The notes under the pieces were generated by a model. The model was not told where the DNA came from. It saw only the letters and a program-made list of their open reading frames with translations, and searched no databases. A stretch of 64,000 nucleotides of DNA, taken from positions 101,847-165,846 of the forward strand of contig NZ_LRSE01000008.1 of assembly GCF_001634625.1 (NCBI RefSeq). Direction: 5' to 3'. Each line of letters begins with the position of its first letter. Position 1 is the stretch's first letter. The position numbers and the translations under genes were made by a program. Source of the stretch: Croceicoccus bisphenolivorans (GTDB lineage: Bacteria; Pseudomonadota; Alphaproteobacteria; Sphingomonadales; Sphingomonadaceae). This document shows, piece after piece, positions 7,473 to 17,198 of this stretch.

Positions 7473-9886
7473 CAGTCGTAACTTTCCGCATCGACGACGG
7501 TCCCGTCAGGCAGGACCGAGGGTTCCGGCTCCGGTATCGGCGTCTCCGCCGCGTCAGCAGTTGCCGCATCGGCGGCAACCGGCGCAGCCGCAGCGGGCGC
7601 CAGCGTGACTTGCGCAATCGGGATCGGCAGGTCGCGAAACCGCTTGCCGGTGGCAGAGTGAAGCGCGTTCGCCAACGCAGGCGCAACCGCCACCGCGCCG
7701 ATCTCGCCCGGATCGAACGGCGGTGCATCGTTCTGCGAAAATCCCACGCTGATATCCGGCAGACGCTTCAGGCCCGGCAGACGCAGATCGGCCAGCGTGC
7801 GTTCGCGCGGCAGTCCGCCGTCGTAGGATACGCCAAGGCCAAGGGCGGCATTCATACCGAAGATCAGCCCGCCCTCGATCTGCTGCAGCGCCAGCTCGTA
7901 ATGAACGATCCGCCCGATGTCGCACCACGCGGCGATGCTGGACACTTCCACGCCATCCTCCCCCGGCCGCGCGCGTACGACGACGGCAATGCGCCCACCG
8001 CCATCCTCGCGCCCTGCAGGGTCCAGCATCTGCCAGCAGGCTATGCCCTGCGCCGTTCCTTCGCTGCCGCCATCCCATTCGCCAAGCTGGGCTGCACCCT
8101 GCAGGCATTCCGCCATGCGCGGATTTCCGCCCAGCATCGCCATGCGATAGGCGAGCGGCTCTTCTCCGGCCTGGCCCGCAATCTCGTCGATGAAGGATTC
8201 GGTGAAGAAACAGGCCCGCACTTCGGCGTTGCCCCGCATGCGACCGGACGGAAGGCCGGTATCGGCGGACAGGCTGTCCACCCGCAGGTTCGGGATTGCG
8301 TAGAGCGGGGCCATGCCGAACAGGTTGGCCGGATCGTGCCGCCCGTTCGCGCGGTCATAGGCCTGTTCCGCGCTCGCACCTTCGAACAGGCGACCGAACA
8401 TCTCGTGCGCACAAGGCTGGGCGGCGATGCGGGCATGCCAGGCGTGAACGGTACCCTGCGGGCCGGTGATCGCCTTGATCTCGGCAATCGCGGGCGGGCG
8501 CGGCAGGGCGGTCAGGTGCTCTTCCAAACGGCTGTAGACAAGCTGTACCGGTCTGCCCACGGACTTGGCGATGGCCGCCACTTCGCGCGCGATGCGGTGG
8601 TCAAGCCGTGCATCGAAACTGCCGCCCGCGCCTACGGGATAGAGCACCACATCATCGATATCGAGGCCGGCCGCGGCCGCCGCAGCCTCCCGCGCCTGTT
8701 CCGGTGCCTGCGCCGCCATCCACAGTTCCAGCCGCCCGCCAAGGTAGCGCGCCGTCGCGCTCGCCGTCTCCAGCGTGCCGTGCAGGGCAGGCGCCATCGT
8801 GTAGCGGGCCGAGATCGCACCCAGCCCCTCCAGCGCGACCTCGGTCTGCCCGCGATCGAACATCGTCTCGGCAGTGCCGCCTGCCAGCGCCTCGTCCAGC
8901 CCTTGCGCGATTGTCACGTCTTCGGGCGCGCTGCGGCCGGGCTTGAAAGACGGCTGCATCAAGGCCAGCGCCTTTTCCGCGGCCCAGCGGCTGGACCCGA
9001 TGGCGGCAAGCCAGCCGCGCCCTTCGGTGCGGGCGATATAGCCGGTAACCTTGCGCGCCGCATTCTCGTCAAACCCATCCAGCACGCTGTCGGCAAGGGG
9101 GCCGTGCGCGATCGCGGCGTAAACCATTTCCGGCAAACGGATGTCGCCGGCAAAGCGATAGGAACCGTCAATCTTCGACGGGCCGTCCAGACGCGGATAG
9201 ACTTCGGGGCCGGAAACCAGATCGGGCGCGTTGTCGCTTGGCGGATCGGGGCGCAGCAGTGCCGGACTGGGCGGTGAAAACCGTGCTGCCTCGTCCGCCA
9301 GTTCGCCGAAACGCAGTTCCTTGTCGCCGTGAACGATGAACCCGGACTGCGCCTCGCACTCCTCGAACGCCACGCCCCAACGCTCTGCCGCCGCCATGGC
9401 AAGAACCGCGCGCACGCCAGCCGCAGCTTCGCGTATCGGCATTTCGTAGGCAGCAATACCAGTACCCGCCGCCGTTGCCATCAGGCGCGTCTGGTTGGCG
9501 AAATTCTCGGCAAGGAAATCATCCGGGTCATCGGCGAGCGAAGGGAACCACGTGTCGCGCAATCCGCCCCAGTGGGCCGCCAATACCGGATCAGCATAGG
9601 CCGGGCTGATCGCCGCCGGCTCCACCGCGACCTGACGCCAGTCAGCGCCCAGCTCCTCGGCCGCGATGCGGGGTAGCAGGGTCGTGACGCCCTGCCCCAT
9701 TTCCAATTGAGGCACCGCGATCGTGACGATGCCGGTTCGCGCGATCTTGATCCACGCGTTGAACGCGCTTTCGCCCTCTCCCGCCGAAAGCGGGATCGGA
9801 AAGCTGCGCGGCAGCAGCGCATAGGCAGCGATCAGTCCGCCACCGGCAGCAGCCCCGACCAGAAGCTTGCGCCGCGAAAGCTTCAC
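7472..9886 (-). CDS. Molybdopterin-binding oxidoreductase large subunit, isoquinoline 1-oxidoreductase beta-like
   Basis: An 804-residue xanthine-oxidase-family molybdenum subunit of the IorB type. It begins with a Tat-like leader (SRRKLLVGAAAGGG), as in membrane-associated IorB/aldehyde dehydrogenases. Molybdopterin regions are seen: PQLEMGQGVTTLLPRIAAEE, ASATARYLGGRLELWMA, VGAGGSFDARLDHR, and GEIGAVAVAPALANAL near the end. The start chosen is GTG at 9886, whose GTGA overlaps the mrp stop; it places the leader at the N-terminus. No small [2Fe-2S] IorA subunit gene is adjacent. It is last but one in an operon with mrp (Fe-S assembly) and hemH. The substrate is unknown. Confidence 0.88.
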   Translation of the reverse strand: MKLSRRKLLVGAAAGGGLIAAYALLPRSFPIPLSAGEGESAFNAWIKIARTGIVTIAVPQLEMGQGVTTLLPRIAAEELGADWRQVAVEPAAISPAYADPVLAAHWGGLRDTWFPSLADDPDDFLAENFANQTRLMATAAGTGIAAYEMPIREAAAGVRAVLAMAAAERWGVAFEECEAQSGFIVHGDKELRFGELADEAARFSPPSPALLRPDPPSDNAPDLVSGPEVYPRLDGPSKIDGSYRFAGDIRLPEMVYAAIAHGPLADSVLDGFDENAARKVTGYIARTEGRGWLAAIGSSRWAAEKALALMQPSFKPGRSAPEDVTIAQGLDEALAGGTAETMFDRGQTEVALEGLGAISARYTMAPALHGTLETASATARYLGGRLELWMAAQAPEQAREAAAAAAGLDIDDVVLYPVGAGGSFDARLDHRIAREVAAIAKSVGRPVQLVYSRLEEHLTALPRPPAIAEIKAITGPQGTVHAWHARIAAQPCAHEMFGRLFEGASAEQAYDRANGRHDPANLFGMAPLYAIPNLRVDSLSADTGLPSGRMRGNAEVRACFFTESFIDEIAGQAGEEPLAYRMAMLGGNPRMAECLQGAAQLGEWDGGSEGTAQGIACWQMLDPAGREDGGGRIAVVVRARPGEDGVEVSSIAAWCDIGRIVHYELALQQIEGGLIFGMNAALGLGVSYDGGLPRERTLADLRLPGLKRLPDISVGFSQNDAPPFDPGEIGAVAVAPALANALHSATGKRFRDLPIPIAQVTLAPAAAAPVAADAATADAAETPIPEPEPSVLPDGTVVDAESYD

Positions 9887-10935
9887 GCGCCCGCCACCTC
9901 TGGCGTCATCGCCCTGTCCAGCCATGCGCCGACCTTGCCGGCAATATCCGCGAAATGCTGCCCCACCGGCCCGTCTTCGGCAGCGGGCGGCTGGCCCGCG
10001 TCGCTACGCGTACGGATATCGATGGTGAGCGGGATGCGGCCGAGGAAGGGATAACCCATCGACCGTGCCGCAGCCTCTGCCCCGCCGCTGCCGAAAGGAT
10101 CGCTTTCCTCTCCGCAATGCGGACAGACATAGCCCGCCATGTTCTCCACCACGCCGACCACCGGCACGTCCGCCTTGTCGAACAGGCCGATGGCGCGTGT
10201 CGCGTCCATCAGGGCAAGATCCTGCGGGGTGGAGACGATGACCGCGCCTTCGGGCTTGAACCGCTGTATCATCGTAAGCTGAACATCGCCGGTGCCGGGC
10301 GGCAGGTCCACAATCAGTGTGTCGATGTCGCCCCACTCCGCATCGATTAGCTGCGCCAGTGCATTGCCCGCCATCGGGCCGCGCCATGCAATCGCCTGAC
10401 CCGGCTCTGCCAGATGGCCCATTGAAAGCATCGGCACGCCATAGCGCGTGGCGACGGGAATCAGTTTCTTGTCGCGCGCCTGCGGCCGCTCCCCCTCACT
10501 TGCCATCAGGCGCGGCTGGGACGGACCATAGATATCGGCATCGACCAGCCCGACCTTGCGCCCGGCCCGTGCCAAGGCGATCGCGAGGTTCGCCGACACG
10601 GTCGATTTACCCACACCGCCCTTGCCCGAACCGACGGCGATGATATGCGGCCCGCGGCGCAGTTCCGGGGCCGCCGCGGACGCCGATTCTTCGGCCCGTT
10701 CGGCCATCTGCGCCACGCGCAGTGGCGGCATATCGCCAAGGCCCTTGCTCAATGCGGAATAGGCACCGCGCAGCGCGATTTCCAACCTGTCACGCCCCAG
10801 CGTATCGAGGCCGCCGACTTCCAGCACCACCGTCACCGCGTCGCGCCCGATGCGCAGGCTGGCCAGCCGGTCCCCGACTGCGGCAGCCAGCGCTTTGCGG
10901 ATCGCGGCTTCGTCTTGCGTGCTGTCGGCGGTCAT
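9883..10935 (-). CDS. mrp/apbC: Mrp/ApbC-type P-loop ATPase, iron-sulfur cluster carrier
   Basis: A 350-residue Mrp/NBP35-family protein that binds and transfers Fe-S clusters. An N-terminal MIP18/DUF59-like domain (residues about 8-85) precedes the deviant Walker A motif VGSGKGGVGKSTVSANLA. LVDADIYGPSQPRLM and LIVDLPPGTGDVQLT are family signatures. The C-terminal cluster-binding pair is CPHCGE within MAGYVCPHCGEESDPFG. The start is the ATG before TADSTQDEAA. Translational coupling to the IorB-like gene fits supply of clusters to metalloenzymes. It is transcribed divergently from hflK across a 142-bp spacer. Confidence 0.95.
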   Translation of the reverse strand: MTADSTQDEAAIRKALAAAVGDRLASLRIGRDAVTVVLEVGGLDTLGRDRLEIALRGAYSALSKGLGDMPPLRVAQMAERAEESASAAAPELRRGPHIIAVGSGKGGVGKSTVSANLAIALARAGRKVGLVDADIYGPSQPRLMASEGERPQARDKKLIPVATRYGVPMLSMGHLAEPGQAIAWRGPMAGNALAQLIDAEWGDIDTLIVDLPPGTGDVQLTMIQRFKPEGAVIVSTPQDLALMDATRAIGLFDKADVPVVGVVENMAGYVCPHCGEESDPFGSGGAEAAARSMGYPFLGRIPLTIDIRTRSDAGQPPAAEDGPVGQHFADIAGKVGAWLDRAMTPEVAGA

Positions 10936-11077
10936 CGGATTGTCTTCGCGTTGCAGGGGGCGTTTCGTATTCGCATGAAGCGCCTCTCGCACCAATGAAG
11001 TGAGATTCCAATGGCGAACGCCCTGTTTTTGCCAAACCCCCTCTGTTTTTGCACGCGACGATACCTATAAGGAGGGC

Positions 11078-12238
11078 ATGACGAAAAAGGGTGGGTCCAT
11101 AAAGGACGGCATTTTGGCCATGGCAGGAAAGAATCCCTGGGGTTCGACGCCGGGCGGCAATGACGGGGATGATGCAGGTCGCAGCTCGGGTGATATCGGG
11201 GGCAGCGATGACGCCCCGGTTTCCGAAGGCGGCGACAAGCCGCGCAATCCCTGGCTTCCGGGCGGTTCGGACGATGGCCCGCGCAAGGCCGCGAATATCG
11301 AGGATCTTTTCCGGCACCGGCAGGCCCGCCGCGGCTCCGGCGGTGGTGGCGGGAATTTCCCGCGTATTCCGCAGGCACCTGGCGGCAAGAGCTGGGCACC
11401 GCTGATCGCGGTCGGCTTCGTCGCGCTATGGCTGTTGCTGACATCGATCCACCAGATCGGCCCGAAGGAAGAAGGCATTGTCACGACCGCCGGGCAATAT
11501 TCCCGCACGATGAGCCCCGGCCTCAAGTTCACGCTGCCCTGGCCGATCCAGGAAGTGGAGATCGAGGATGTGACCTCGATCCGCACCGACACGATTCCTG
11601 AAGGCGAGGCCGAGAAGCTGATGCTGACCGGCGACCAGAACCTCGTCGACCTGTCCTATATCGTGCGCTGGAACATCAAGGACCTGCAACTCTACACCTT
11701 CCAGCTCGCCAATCCGGACGAGACGGTGGAGGAAGTGGCAGAGGCCGCAATGCGTGCCTCCATCGCCGAAGTCACGCTGGACGATGCCCTGTCCGGTTCG
11801 GGCCGCGCGCAGATCGAACAGGCCGTGCGCACCCGCATGCAGGCCCTGCTCGATGCCTATCGCGCCGGCGTTGCCGTGCAGGGTGTGGAGATCAAGAAGG
11901 CCGACCCGCCGTCGTCGGTGGTCGATGCCTTCCGCGAAGTGCTTGCCGCGCAGCAGGACGCGCAGTCCGACATCAACCGCGCCCGCGCATGGGCCGAACA
12001 GGTAACCGCCCGCGCAGAGGGTGAGGCAGAGGCCTTCGACAAGGTCTATGCCGAATACCGCCTTGCCCCCGAAGTCACCCGCAGGCGCATGTATTACGAG
12101 ACAATGGAACGCGTGCTGAGCCAGACCGACAAGACCATCGTGGAAACCGATTCCGGCGTTGTGCCCTACCTGCCCCTTCCCGAAGTGAAGCGCAGGTCTT
12201 CGTCCTCCTCTTCCTCTACTGCGGAAGGAGGCGAGTGA
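11078..12238 (+). CDS. hflK: HflK, membrane SPFH subunit of the HflKC complex
   Basis: A 386-residue protein that with HflC forms a large membrane cage around FtsH and modulates its proteolysis. It has a glycine/asparagine-rich N-terminus, one transmembrane segment (WAPLIAVGFVALWLLLTSI, about residues 106-126) and an SPFH domain starting at IGPKEEGIVTT, with coiled helices after residue 270 and a serine-rich tail. The start was chosen because a strong AAGGAGGG site lies just before the ATG. A later ATG (MAGKNPWG) has no such site. Its stop overlaps the hflC start. Confidence 0.94.
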   Translation: MTKKGGSIKDGILAMAGKNPWGSTPGGNDGDDAGRSSGDIGGSDDAPVSEGGDKPRNPWLPGGSDDGPRKAANIEDLFRHRQARRGSGGGGGNFPRIPQAPGGKSWAPLIAVGFVALWLLLTSIHQIGPKEEGIVTTAGQYSRTMSPGLKFTLPWPIQEVEIEDVTSIRTDTIPEGEAEKLMLTGDQNLVDLSYIVRWNIKDLQLYTFQLANPDETVEEVAEAAMRASIAEVTLDDALSGSGRAQIEQAVRTRMQALLDAYRAGVAVQGVEIKKADPPSSVVDAFREVLAAQQDAQSDINRARAWAEQVTARAEGEAEAFDKVYAEYRLAPEVTRRRMYYETMERVLSQTDKTIVETDSGVVPYLPLPEVKRRSSSSSSSTAEGGE

Positions 12239-13089
12239 TGGAACAGATCTGGCAGAGCTATAAGGCGTGGATCATTGCAGGCATCGTCGCCGCGGTTGCC
12301 GTGCTGTCGTCGATCTTCGTTGTACCCGAAACCGAACAGGCCGTGATTCTGCGGAACGGCAAGCCCGTCACCGTGGTCAACAAGTTCCACGCGAACGAGG
12401 ATTTCGGGCAGACCGGTGCCGGCATCTGGTATCGCGTGCCGGTGATCGATCGGGTCGTATGGGTTTCCAAGCAAGTGCTGGCCGTCGACATGCAGCGGCA
12501 GGAAGTGCTGAGCCGCGACCAGCGCCGTCTGGAAGTCGATGCCTATGCCCGCTTCCGCATCATCGATCCGGTGCTGATGGTCCAGACCGCCGGTTCCACG
12601 ACACGTGTCGAGGAACAGCTGCGCCCGATCCTGAACTCGGTGCTGCGCCAGCGGCTCGGCACCCGCAGTTTTCAGGCACTGCTGACCGCCGAACGCGGCG
12701 CGGCGATGGACGAGATCCGCTCCGGCCTCGACAAGGAAGCGCGCGAATATGGCGCGCAGGTCATCGACGTGCGCATCAAGCGCGCCGACCTTCCCGCCGG
12801 ACGCCCGCTCGAAACCGCGTTCACCCGCATGCAGACCGCTCGTAAGCAGGAATCGGACACGATCCGCGCGCAGGGTGCAAAGCAGGCGCAGATCATCCGG
12901 GCAGAGGCCGAAGCCGAAGCGGCGAAGACTTATGCCGACGCCTTCAACAAGGACCCGGCATTCTACGATTTCTATCGCGCGATGCAGAGCTACGACACGG
13001 TCTTCTCTGGCCAGTCGAAGAAGGAAAGCTCGATCATCATGTCGCCGGACAACGAATACCTGCGCCAGTTCAGGGGTTCGGGCCGCTGA
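12238..13089 (+). CDS. hflC: HflC, membrane SPFH subunit of the HflKC complex
   Basis: A 283-residue partner of HflK. A transmembrane helix (AWIIAGIVAAVAVLSSIFVV) is followed by the SPFH core (VPETEQAVILRNGKPV), VDMQRQEVLSRDQRRLEVDAY, and a helical C-terminus with KQAQIIRAEAEAEAAKTYADAF. The ATG at 12238 shares its A with the hflK stop (TGATG); a GTG one codon earlier is also possible. AAGGAGGCGAG upstream is a good ribosome-binding site inside the end of hflK. Confidence 0.94.
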   Translation: MEQIWQSYKAWIIAGIVAAVAVLSSIFVVPETEQAVILRNGKPVTVVNKFHANEDFGQTGAGIWYRVPVIDRVVWVSKQVLAVDMQRQEVLSRDQRRLEVDAYARFRIIDPVLMVQTAGSTTRVEEQLRPILNSVLRQRLGTRSFQALLTAERGAAMDEIRSGLDKEAREYGAQVIDVRIKRADLPAGRPLETAFTRMQTARKQESDTIRAQGAKQAQIIRAEAEAEAAKTYADAFNKDPAFYDFYRAMQSYDTVFSGQSKKESSIIMSPDNEYLRQFRGSGR

Positions 13090-13236
13090 TCGTCGGGAGA
13101 GCATGAGGGACATTCGCCGGGTCATTCAATCCGCGTTCAGCCGCACAGGTCTGGAATGCGGCCCGGTACCTGCAGGGTCGTCGTCGGGACCGGCGAGCTT
13201 GCGCAAGACCGATTGAGACGAAGAGGAATACGAAAC

Positions 13237-14766
13237 GTGCGTTACGCCTATACGCTCACGACTGCCCTGCTGCTCGGCGGAGCAGCCGTATCGCTGGCCA
13301 CCGGCTATCCGCTCGTGGCACAGGTTGCCCAGAACGACGGCCCCACCATGGCCCGCGTGGTTCCGCGCGGCGGCGCTCCCGCCAGCTTTGCAGACCTGAC
13401 CGAACAGCTGCAGCCGGCGGTCGTCAACATCTCGACCCGCCAGCGCGTGCAAGTACAGGGCGGCGGCAACCCGTTTGCGGGCACCCCGTTCGAAGGCCTG
13501 TTCGGCGGCCCCGGCGGACAGCCCACCACGCGTGAGGCGCAGTCGCTGGGTTCGGGCTTCATCATGAGCGCGGACGGCTATGTCGTCACGAACAACCACG
13601 TCGTTGCAGCACAAGGGCGCGGCGGTTCGATCGAGGCGATTACCGTCACCACGACAGACGGCACCGAATACGATGCCGAACTGATCGGCACCGACGCGCA
13701 GTCCGACCTTGCGGTGCTGAAGATCAAAAGCTCCAGGCCCTTCCCCTTCGTGAACTTCGGCGACAGCCGGCAGGCCCGCGTGGGTGACTGGATCATCGCT
13801 ATCGGTAACCCCTTCGGCCTTGGCGGCACGGTAACGAGCGGGATCATTTCCGCCGTCTATCGCGCAACCGGCGGCGGCGGCGCGTACGACCGCTACCTGC
13901 AGACCGACGCGGCGATCAACCGTGGCAACTCCGGCGGTCCGATGTTCGACATGGCTGGCAATGTCATCGGCATCAACAACGCGATCTTCTCGCCCACGGG
14001 CGGCAGTGTCGGTATCGGCTTTGCCATTCCGGCAGAAACCGCCGAACCCATCGTCCGCAAGCTGATTTCGGGTGAGGCGATCGAGCGTGGCTATCTGGGC
14101 ATCCAGATCCAGCCGGTTAGCGAGGATCTCGCCAATTCGCTGGGAATCCCGCACAACCGTGGCGAATTCGTCCAGTCCGTCGTGCCCGATGGCGCTGCGG
14201 CCAAGGCGGGCCTGCGCGCAGGCGACGTCGTCGTGAAGGTGGCCGGCAAGGACGTGACGCCCGAACAGACGCTCTCCTACATCGTCGCCAACACCAAGCC
14301 CGGCACCCGCATTCCGGTGGAGGTGATCCGCGAAGGCAAGCGCATGACGATCAACGCCACGGTCGCCACGCGGCCGAGCGAGGACGAGCTGGCCCAGAAC
14401 TTCGCCCCGCAGGACGAGGATCAGGACGGCTTCGCCAACCCGCGCACCGATGGCGACCAGAGCTTCGTTGCCGAAACGCTGGGCCTGTCCGTGACGCCGC
14501 TGACCGCCAATATCGCGCGTCAGCTTGGCGTGCCGGACGATACCAAGGGCCTTGTGATCGCGGCTGTCGACGGATCGTCGGACGCGGCGGGCAAGGGCCT
14601 GCGGCGCGGCGATATCGTGCTTTCGGCTAATTACCGCGACGTTGCTTCGCTGGCGGAGCTGGAAAGCATCGTTCGCGACGCCAAGAACGATGATCGCAAT
14701 GCCGTCCTGCTGCGCGTGCAACGTCGCGGGCAGCCCGCACTTTACGTCCCGCTGCGCATGCGCTGA
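13237..14766 (+). CDS. degP-like: Do-family periplasmic serine protease/chaperone with two PDZ domains
   Basis: A 509-residue HtrA/Do-family protease for periplasmic quality control. It has an N-terminal signal sequence (residues 1-28) and a trypsin-like domain with H121 (VVTNNHVV), D157 (DAQSDLAVLKI) and S232 (INRGNSGGPMF). PDZ1 begins at RGYLGIQIQPVSED and PDZ2 at LGLSVTPLTANIARQLG. A GTG start (VRYAYTLTTALL) is preceded by AGAGGAATA; earlier in-frame codons lack a signal-like sequence. Position after hflKC suggests a shared envelope-protein quality-control locus, but a 147-nt spacer separates them. A strong hairpin follows the stop. Confidence 0.94.
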   Translation: MRYAYTLTTALLLGGAAVSLATGYPLVAQVAQNDGPTMARVVPRGGAPASFADLTEQLQPAVVNISTRQRVQVQGGGNPFAGTPFEGLFGGPGGQPTTREAQSLGSGFIMSADGYVVTNNHVVAAQGRGGSIEAITVTTTDGTEYDAELIGTDAQSDLAVLKIKSSRPFPFVNFGDSRQARVGDWIIAIGNPFGLGGTVTSGIISAVYRATGGGGAYDRYLQTDAAINRGNSGGPMFDMAGNVIGINNAIFSPTGGSVGIGFAIPAETAEPIVRKLISGEAIERGYLGIQIQPVSEDLANSLGIPHNRGEFVQSVVPDGAAAKAGLRAGDVVVKVAGKDVTPEQTLSYIVANTKPGTRIPVEVIREGKRMTINATVATRPSEDELAQNFAPQDEDQDGFANPRTDGDQSFVAETLGLSVTPLTANIARQLGVPDDTKGLVIAAVDGSSDAAGKGLRRGDIVLSANYRDVASLAELESIVRDAKNDDRNAVLLRVQRRGQPALYVPLRMR

Positions 14767-14791
14767 CACGGCACGAGATACGGACACAAGA

Positions 14792-14828
14792 AAGGGCCGC
14801 TCCGGATTTGCCGGGGCGGCCCTTTGCT
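14792..14828. terminator. Bidirectional rho-independent terminator between protease and PBP1A genes
   Basis: AAGGGCCGCTCCGG and CCGGGGCGGCCCTT form a long GC-rich stem around ATTTG, with A-rich sequence on the left and TTGCTTTT on the right. It sits between two convergent genes and should end transcription from both sides. Confidence 0.85.
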
Positions 14829-14842
14829 TTTGGCTTTGGCCG

Positions 14843-17089
14843 CTAGCGGTTGTTCAGTGACTGCTGGATATCGACGACACGCATTCCGCTAGGGCCGGTA
14901 CGGCGGGCAGGATCGGCTGACGCGCCCTGCTGACGGCCTTGGGGCTGGCGCTGGAGTGCAGGGTCTTCGCGGCCCGTCGCGCGGTCGAGGAAATCCTCGT
15001 CAACGGCAGAGGGCGGGGAGGACGGGACAAGGCCATCAGTGCCGACCGTGCCGCGATAATCCTCCACCCGCACGCCCGATCCATCGCGCGGAGGATCGCC
15101 GGGACGCCAGCCGTCATCGGGCGGCGGCAGGTATTCGCCGTCGGGGCCGCCGCCATAAGGCTCGATCCGGTTGCCGTTCTCGTCGACGAAGTAGTAGTCG
15201 CCGGGTTCGCCGAACCATGCCTCGTCATCCGGCTCAAGCTGCCATGCGGGCAATTTCACTTCCGTGTCGAATTCCTCGACAGGCCGCTTGGCGGTCGCGA
15301 ACTTCATGTAATCGGCGAACGCGCGGGCGGGCGCGGTGCCGCCTTGCAGGCCCGGCACGCGCTTGGCATCGTCACGCCCCATCCACACGCCGGTCGTCAC
15401 GCCGCTGGAAAAGCCGAGGAACCAGCCATCCTTGTTGGAAGACGTGGTGCCGGTCTTGCCCGCGACAGGGCGACCGATCTGTGCCGCACGGCCGGTGCCG
15501 GTGCTGACTGCGGTCTGCAACAGGTCGGTCATCTGCGCCGCAACATAAGGGGCGACCAGCAGCTGCTCGCGCTTGGCCCGCCGTTCGTACAGCAGTTCGC
15601 CGCTTGCCGTGGTGACGCGAGTGATGCCGTATGGCTCTACCGATGTGCCCTTGGCCTGCACGGCGGCAAACGCGCGCGTCAGGTCGATCACGCGCACTTC
15701 CGAAGCGCCCAGCACCATCGATGGATAGGTAGAGATCGGCGAAGTGATGCCGAAACGCTGCGCCATGCTGGCGACAGTGCCGAAGCCGACTTCGTCGCCA
15801 AGCTGCGCGGCGACGGTGTTCTTGGAATAGGCAAAGGCCGCGCGCACGTCGATCTCGCCCGCATAGCCACCGCCGGAATTGCGCGGGCTCCACCCCTCGA
15901 TCTCCACCGGCTCGTCAACCACCTTGCTGTCGGGTGTGAACCCGGCTTCCAGCGCGGCGAGATAGACGAACAGCTTCCACGCCGAACCCGGCTGGCGCAG
16001 GGCATCGGTCGCGCGGTTGAAATTGCTTTCGACATAGTCCGTGCCGCCCACCATGGCGAGGATCGCGCCATCGCGGTCAAGACTGACGAGCGCGCCCTGC
16101 GCCCCCTTGGGCACGTTGTTCTGCACAGCAGTCGTCGCCGCGCGCTGCATGCCAAGGTCGAGCGTGGTCCAGACCTCGATCGGCTCGAACGTTTCGGGCA
16201 GGATGAAGTCGAGCTGCGGCAGGACCCAGTCGGTGAAATAACGCACCGAGTTCTGGCCATATTCCGGCTTCAGCTCGATCGTATCCAGATCGACCTTCGC
16301 CGCCTCTCCCGCCGAAATGAAGCCCTGCTGCTGCATCAGTGCCAGCACCGTATGCGCGCGGCTGACCGCGGCTTCGGCATCGGCCGTCGGGGAATAGCGC
16401 GAAGGCGCCTTCACCAGCCCCGCGATGATCGCCGCCTCGCCCGTCGAAAGCTCTGTCGCGGGGTGGGAGAAGAACAGGCGGCTAGCGGAATCGATGCCGT
16501 ATGCACCGCCGCCGAAATAGACCTTGTTCAGATAGAGTTCGAGGATCTGCTGCTTCGTGAACTTGCGCTCCAGCGCCAAGGCCAGGATCGCCTCGCGCAC
16601 CTTGCGGTCGAAGGTCTTGTTGTTGTTGAGGAAGATATTGCGCGCCAGCTGCTGCGTGATGGTGGACCCGCCCTGACGAAACGCGCCCGTTTCCACCCGC
16701 ACCTTCACTGAACGCAGCACGCCGATCGGATCAACGCCGTAATGGTCGTAGAAGCGCCGGTCTTCCACCGCGACCATCGCGTTGCGCATCGATTCCGGGA
16801 TCTGGTCGTATTTCAGCCAGCGGCCATAACTCGGCCCGATCGAAACGATCTCGCGCCCGTCGCGGGCATGGACGACGATCGTCTGGCCATGTTCGCTCGC
16901 CTTCAGAGAGGAGTAGCTGGGCAGCGAATTCTTCGTCGTCCACACGGCCATGGCCAGCCCGCCCACGGCGAGCAGGCCAAGGAATACGAAAAAGAGAATG
17001 ATCCGCCTGAGCCAGCGAAAACGCCCCGGCTGCCTTTCGGCCCGCCGCGCGCTTCGCCCACTACCGTTCGACCGTCTGTTCCGGGTCAT
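14843..17089 (-). CDS. mrcA/pbp1A: Penicillin-binding protein 1A, bifunctional glycosyltransferase/transpeptidase
   Basis: A 748-residue class A PBP that polymerises and crosslinks peptidoglycan. A cationic cytoplasmic tail precedes a transmembrane helix (about 29-50). The GT51 catalytic glutamate is E109 in VAVEDRRFYDHYG, followed by GGSTITQQLARN. The transpeptidase domain shows S369-x-x-K372 (QPGSAWKLF), the YSKN triad at 421-424 and K544-T-G (AGKTGTTSS). The last 130 residues are proline/glycine-rich and end in GMRVVDIQQSLNNR. Length is typical. Confidence 0.96.
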   Translation of the reverse strand: MTRNRRSNGSGRSARRAERQPGRFRWLRRIILFFVFLGLLAVGGLAMAVWTTKNSLPSYSSLKASEHGQTIVVHARDGREIVSIGPSYGRWLKYDQIPESMRNAMVAVEDRRFYDHYGVDPIGVLRSVKVRVETGAFRQGGSTITQQLARNIFLNNNKTFDRKVREAILALALERKFTKQQILELYLNKVYFGGGAYGIDSASRLFFSHPATELSTGEAAIIAGLVKAPSRYSPTADAEAAVSRAHTVLALMQQQGFISAGEAAKVDLDTIELKPEYGQNSVRYFTDWVLPQLDFILPETFEPIEVWTTLDLGMQRAATTAVQNNVPKGAQGALVSLDRDGAILAMVGGTDYVESNFNRATDALRQPGSAWKLFVYLAALEAGFTPDSKVVDEPVEIEGWSPRNSGGGYAGEIDVRAAFAYSKNTVAAQLGDEVGFGTVASMAQRFGITSPISTYPSMVLGASEVRVIDLTRAFAAVQAKGTSVEPYGITRVTTASGELLYERRAKREQLLVAPYVAAQMTDLLQTAVSTGTGRAAQIGRPVAGKTGTTSSNKDGWFLGFSSGVTTGVWMGRDDAKRVPGLQGGTAPARAFADYMKFATAKRPVEEFDTEVKLPAWQLEPDDEAWFGEPGDYYFVDENGNRIEPYGGGPDGEYLPPPDDGWRPGDPPRDGSGVRVEDYRGTVGTDGLVPSSPPSAVDEDFLDRATGREDPALQRQPQGRQQGASADPARRTGPSGMRVVDIQQSLNNR

Positions 17090-17198
17090 CGCTGCCTGTC
17101 GTTCAGCCCCGGGAGGACGGGGATCGGGTTAAACATGGCCAAAACATGGCCAAGCCAGCCGTAACGCTTGCTGAACGATGGCGATGCGGTCAATCCGC

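Noticed and set aside
13126..14787. Long antisense open frames such as this one, and those at 14939-16711, 7454-9277 and 26398-27639
   Set aside because: They lie opposite genes with clear catalytic motifs (Do protease, PBP1A, molybdoprotein, comM). Their Arg/His/Gly-rich translations are typical of shadow frames in high-GC DNA.
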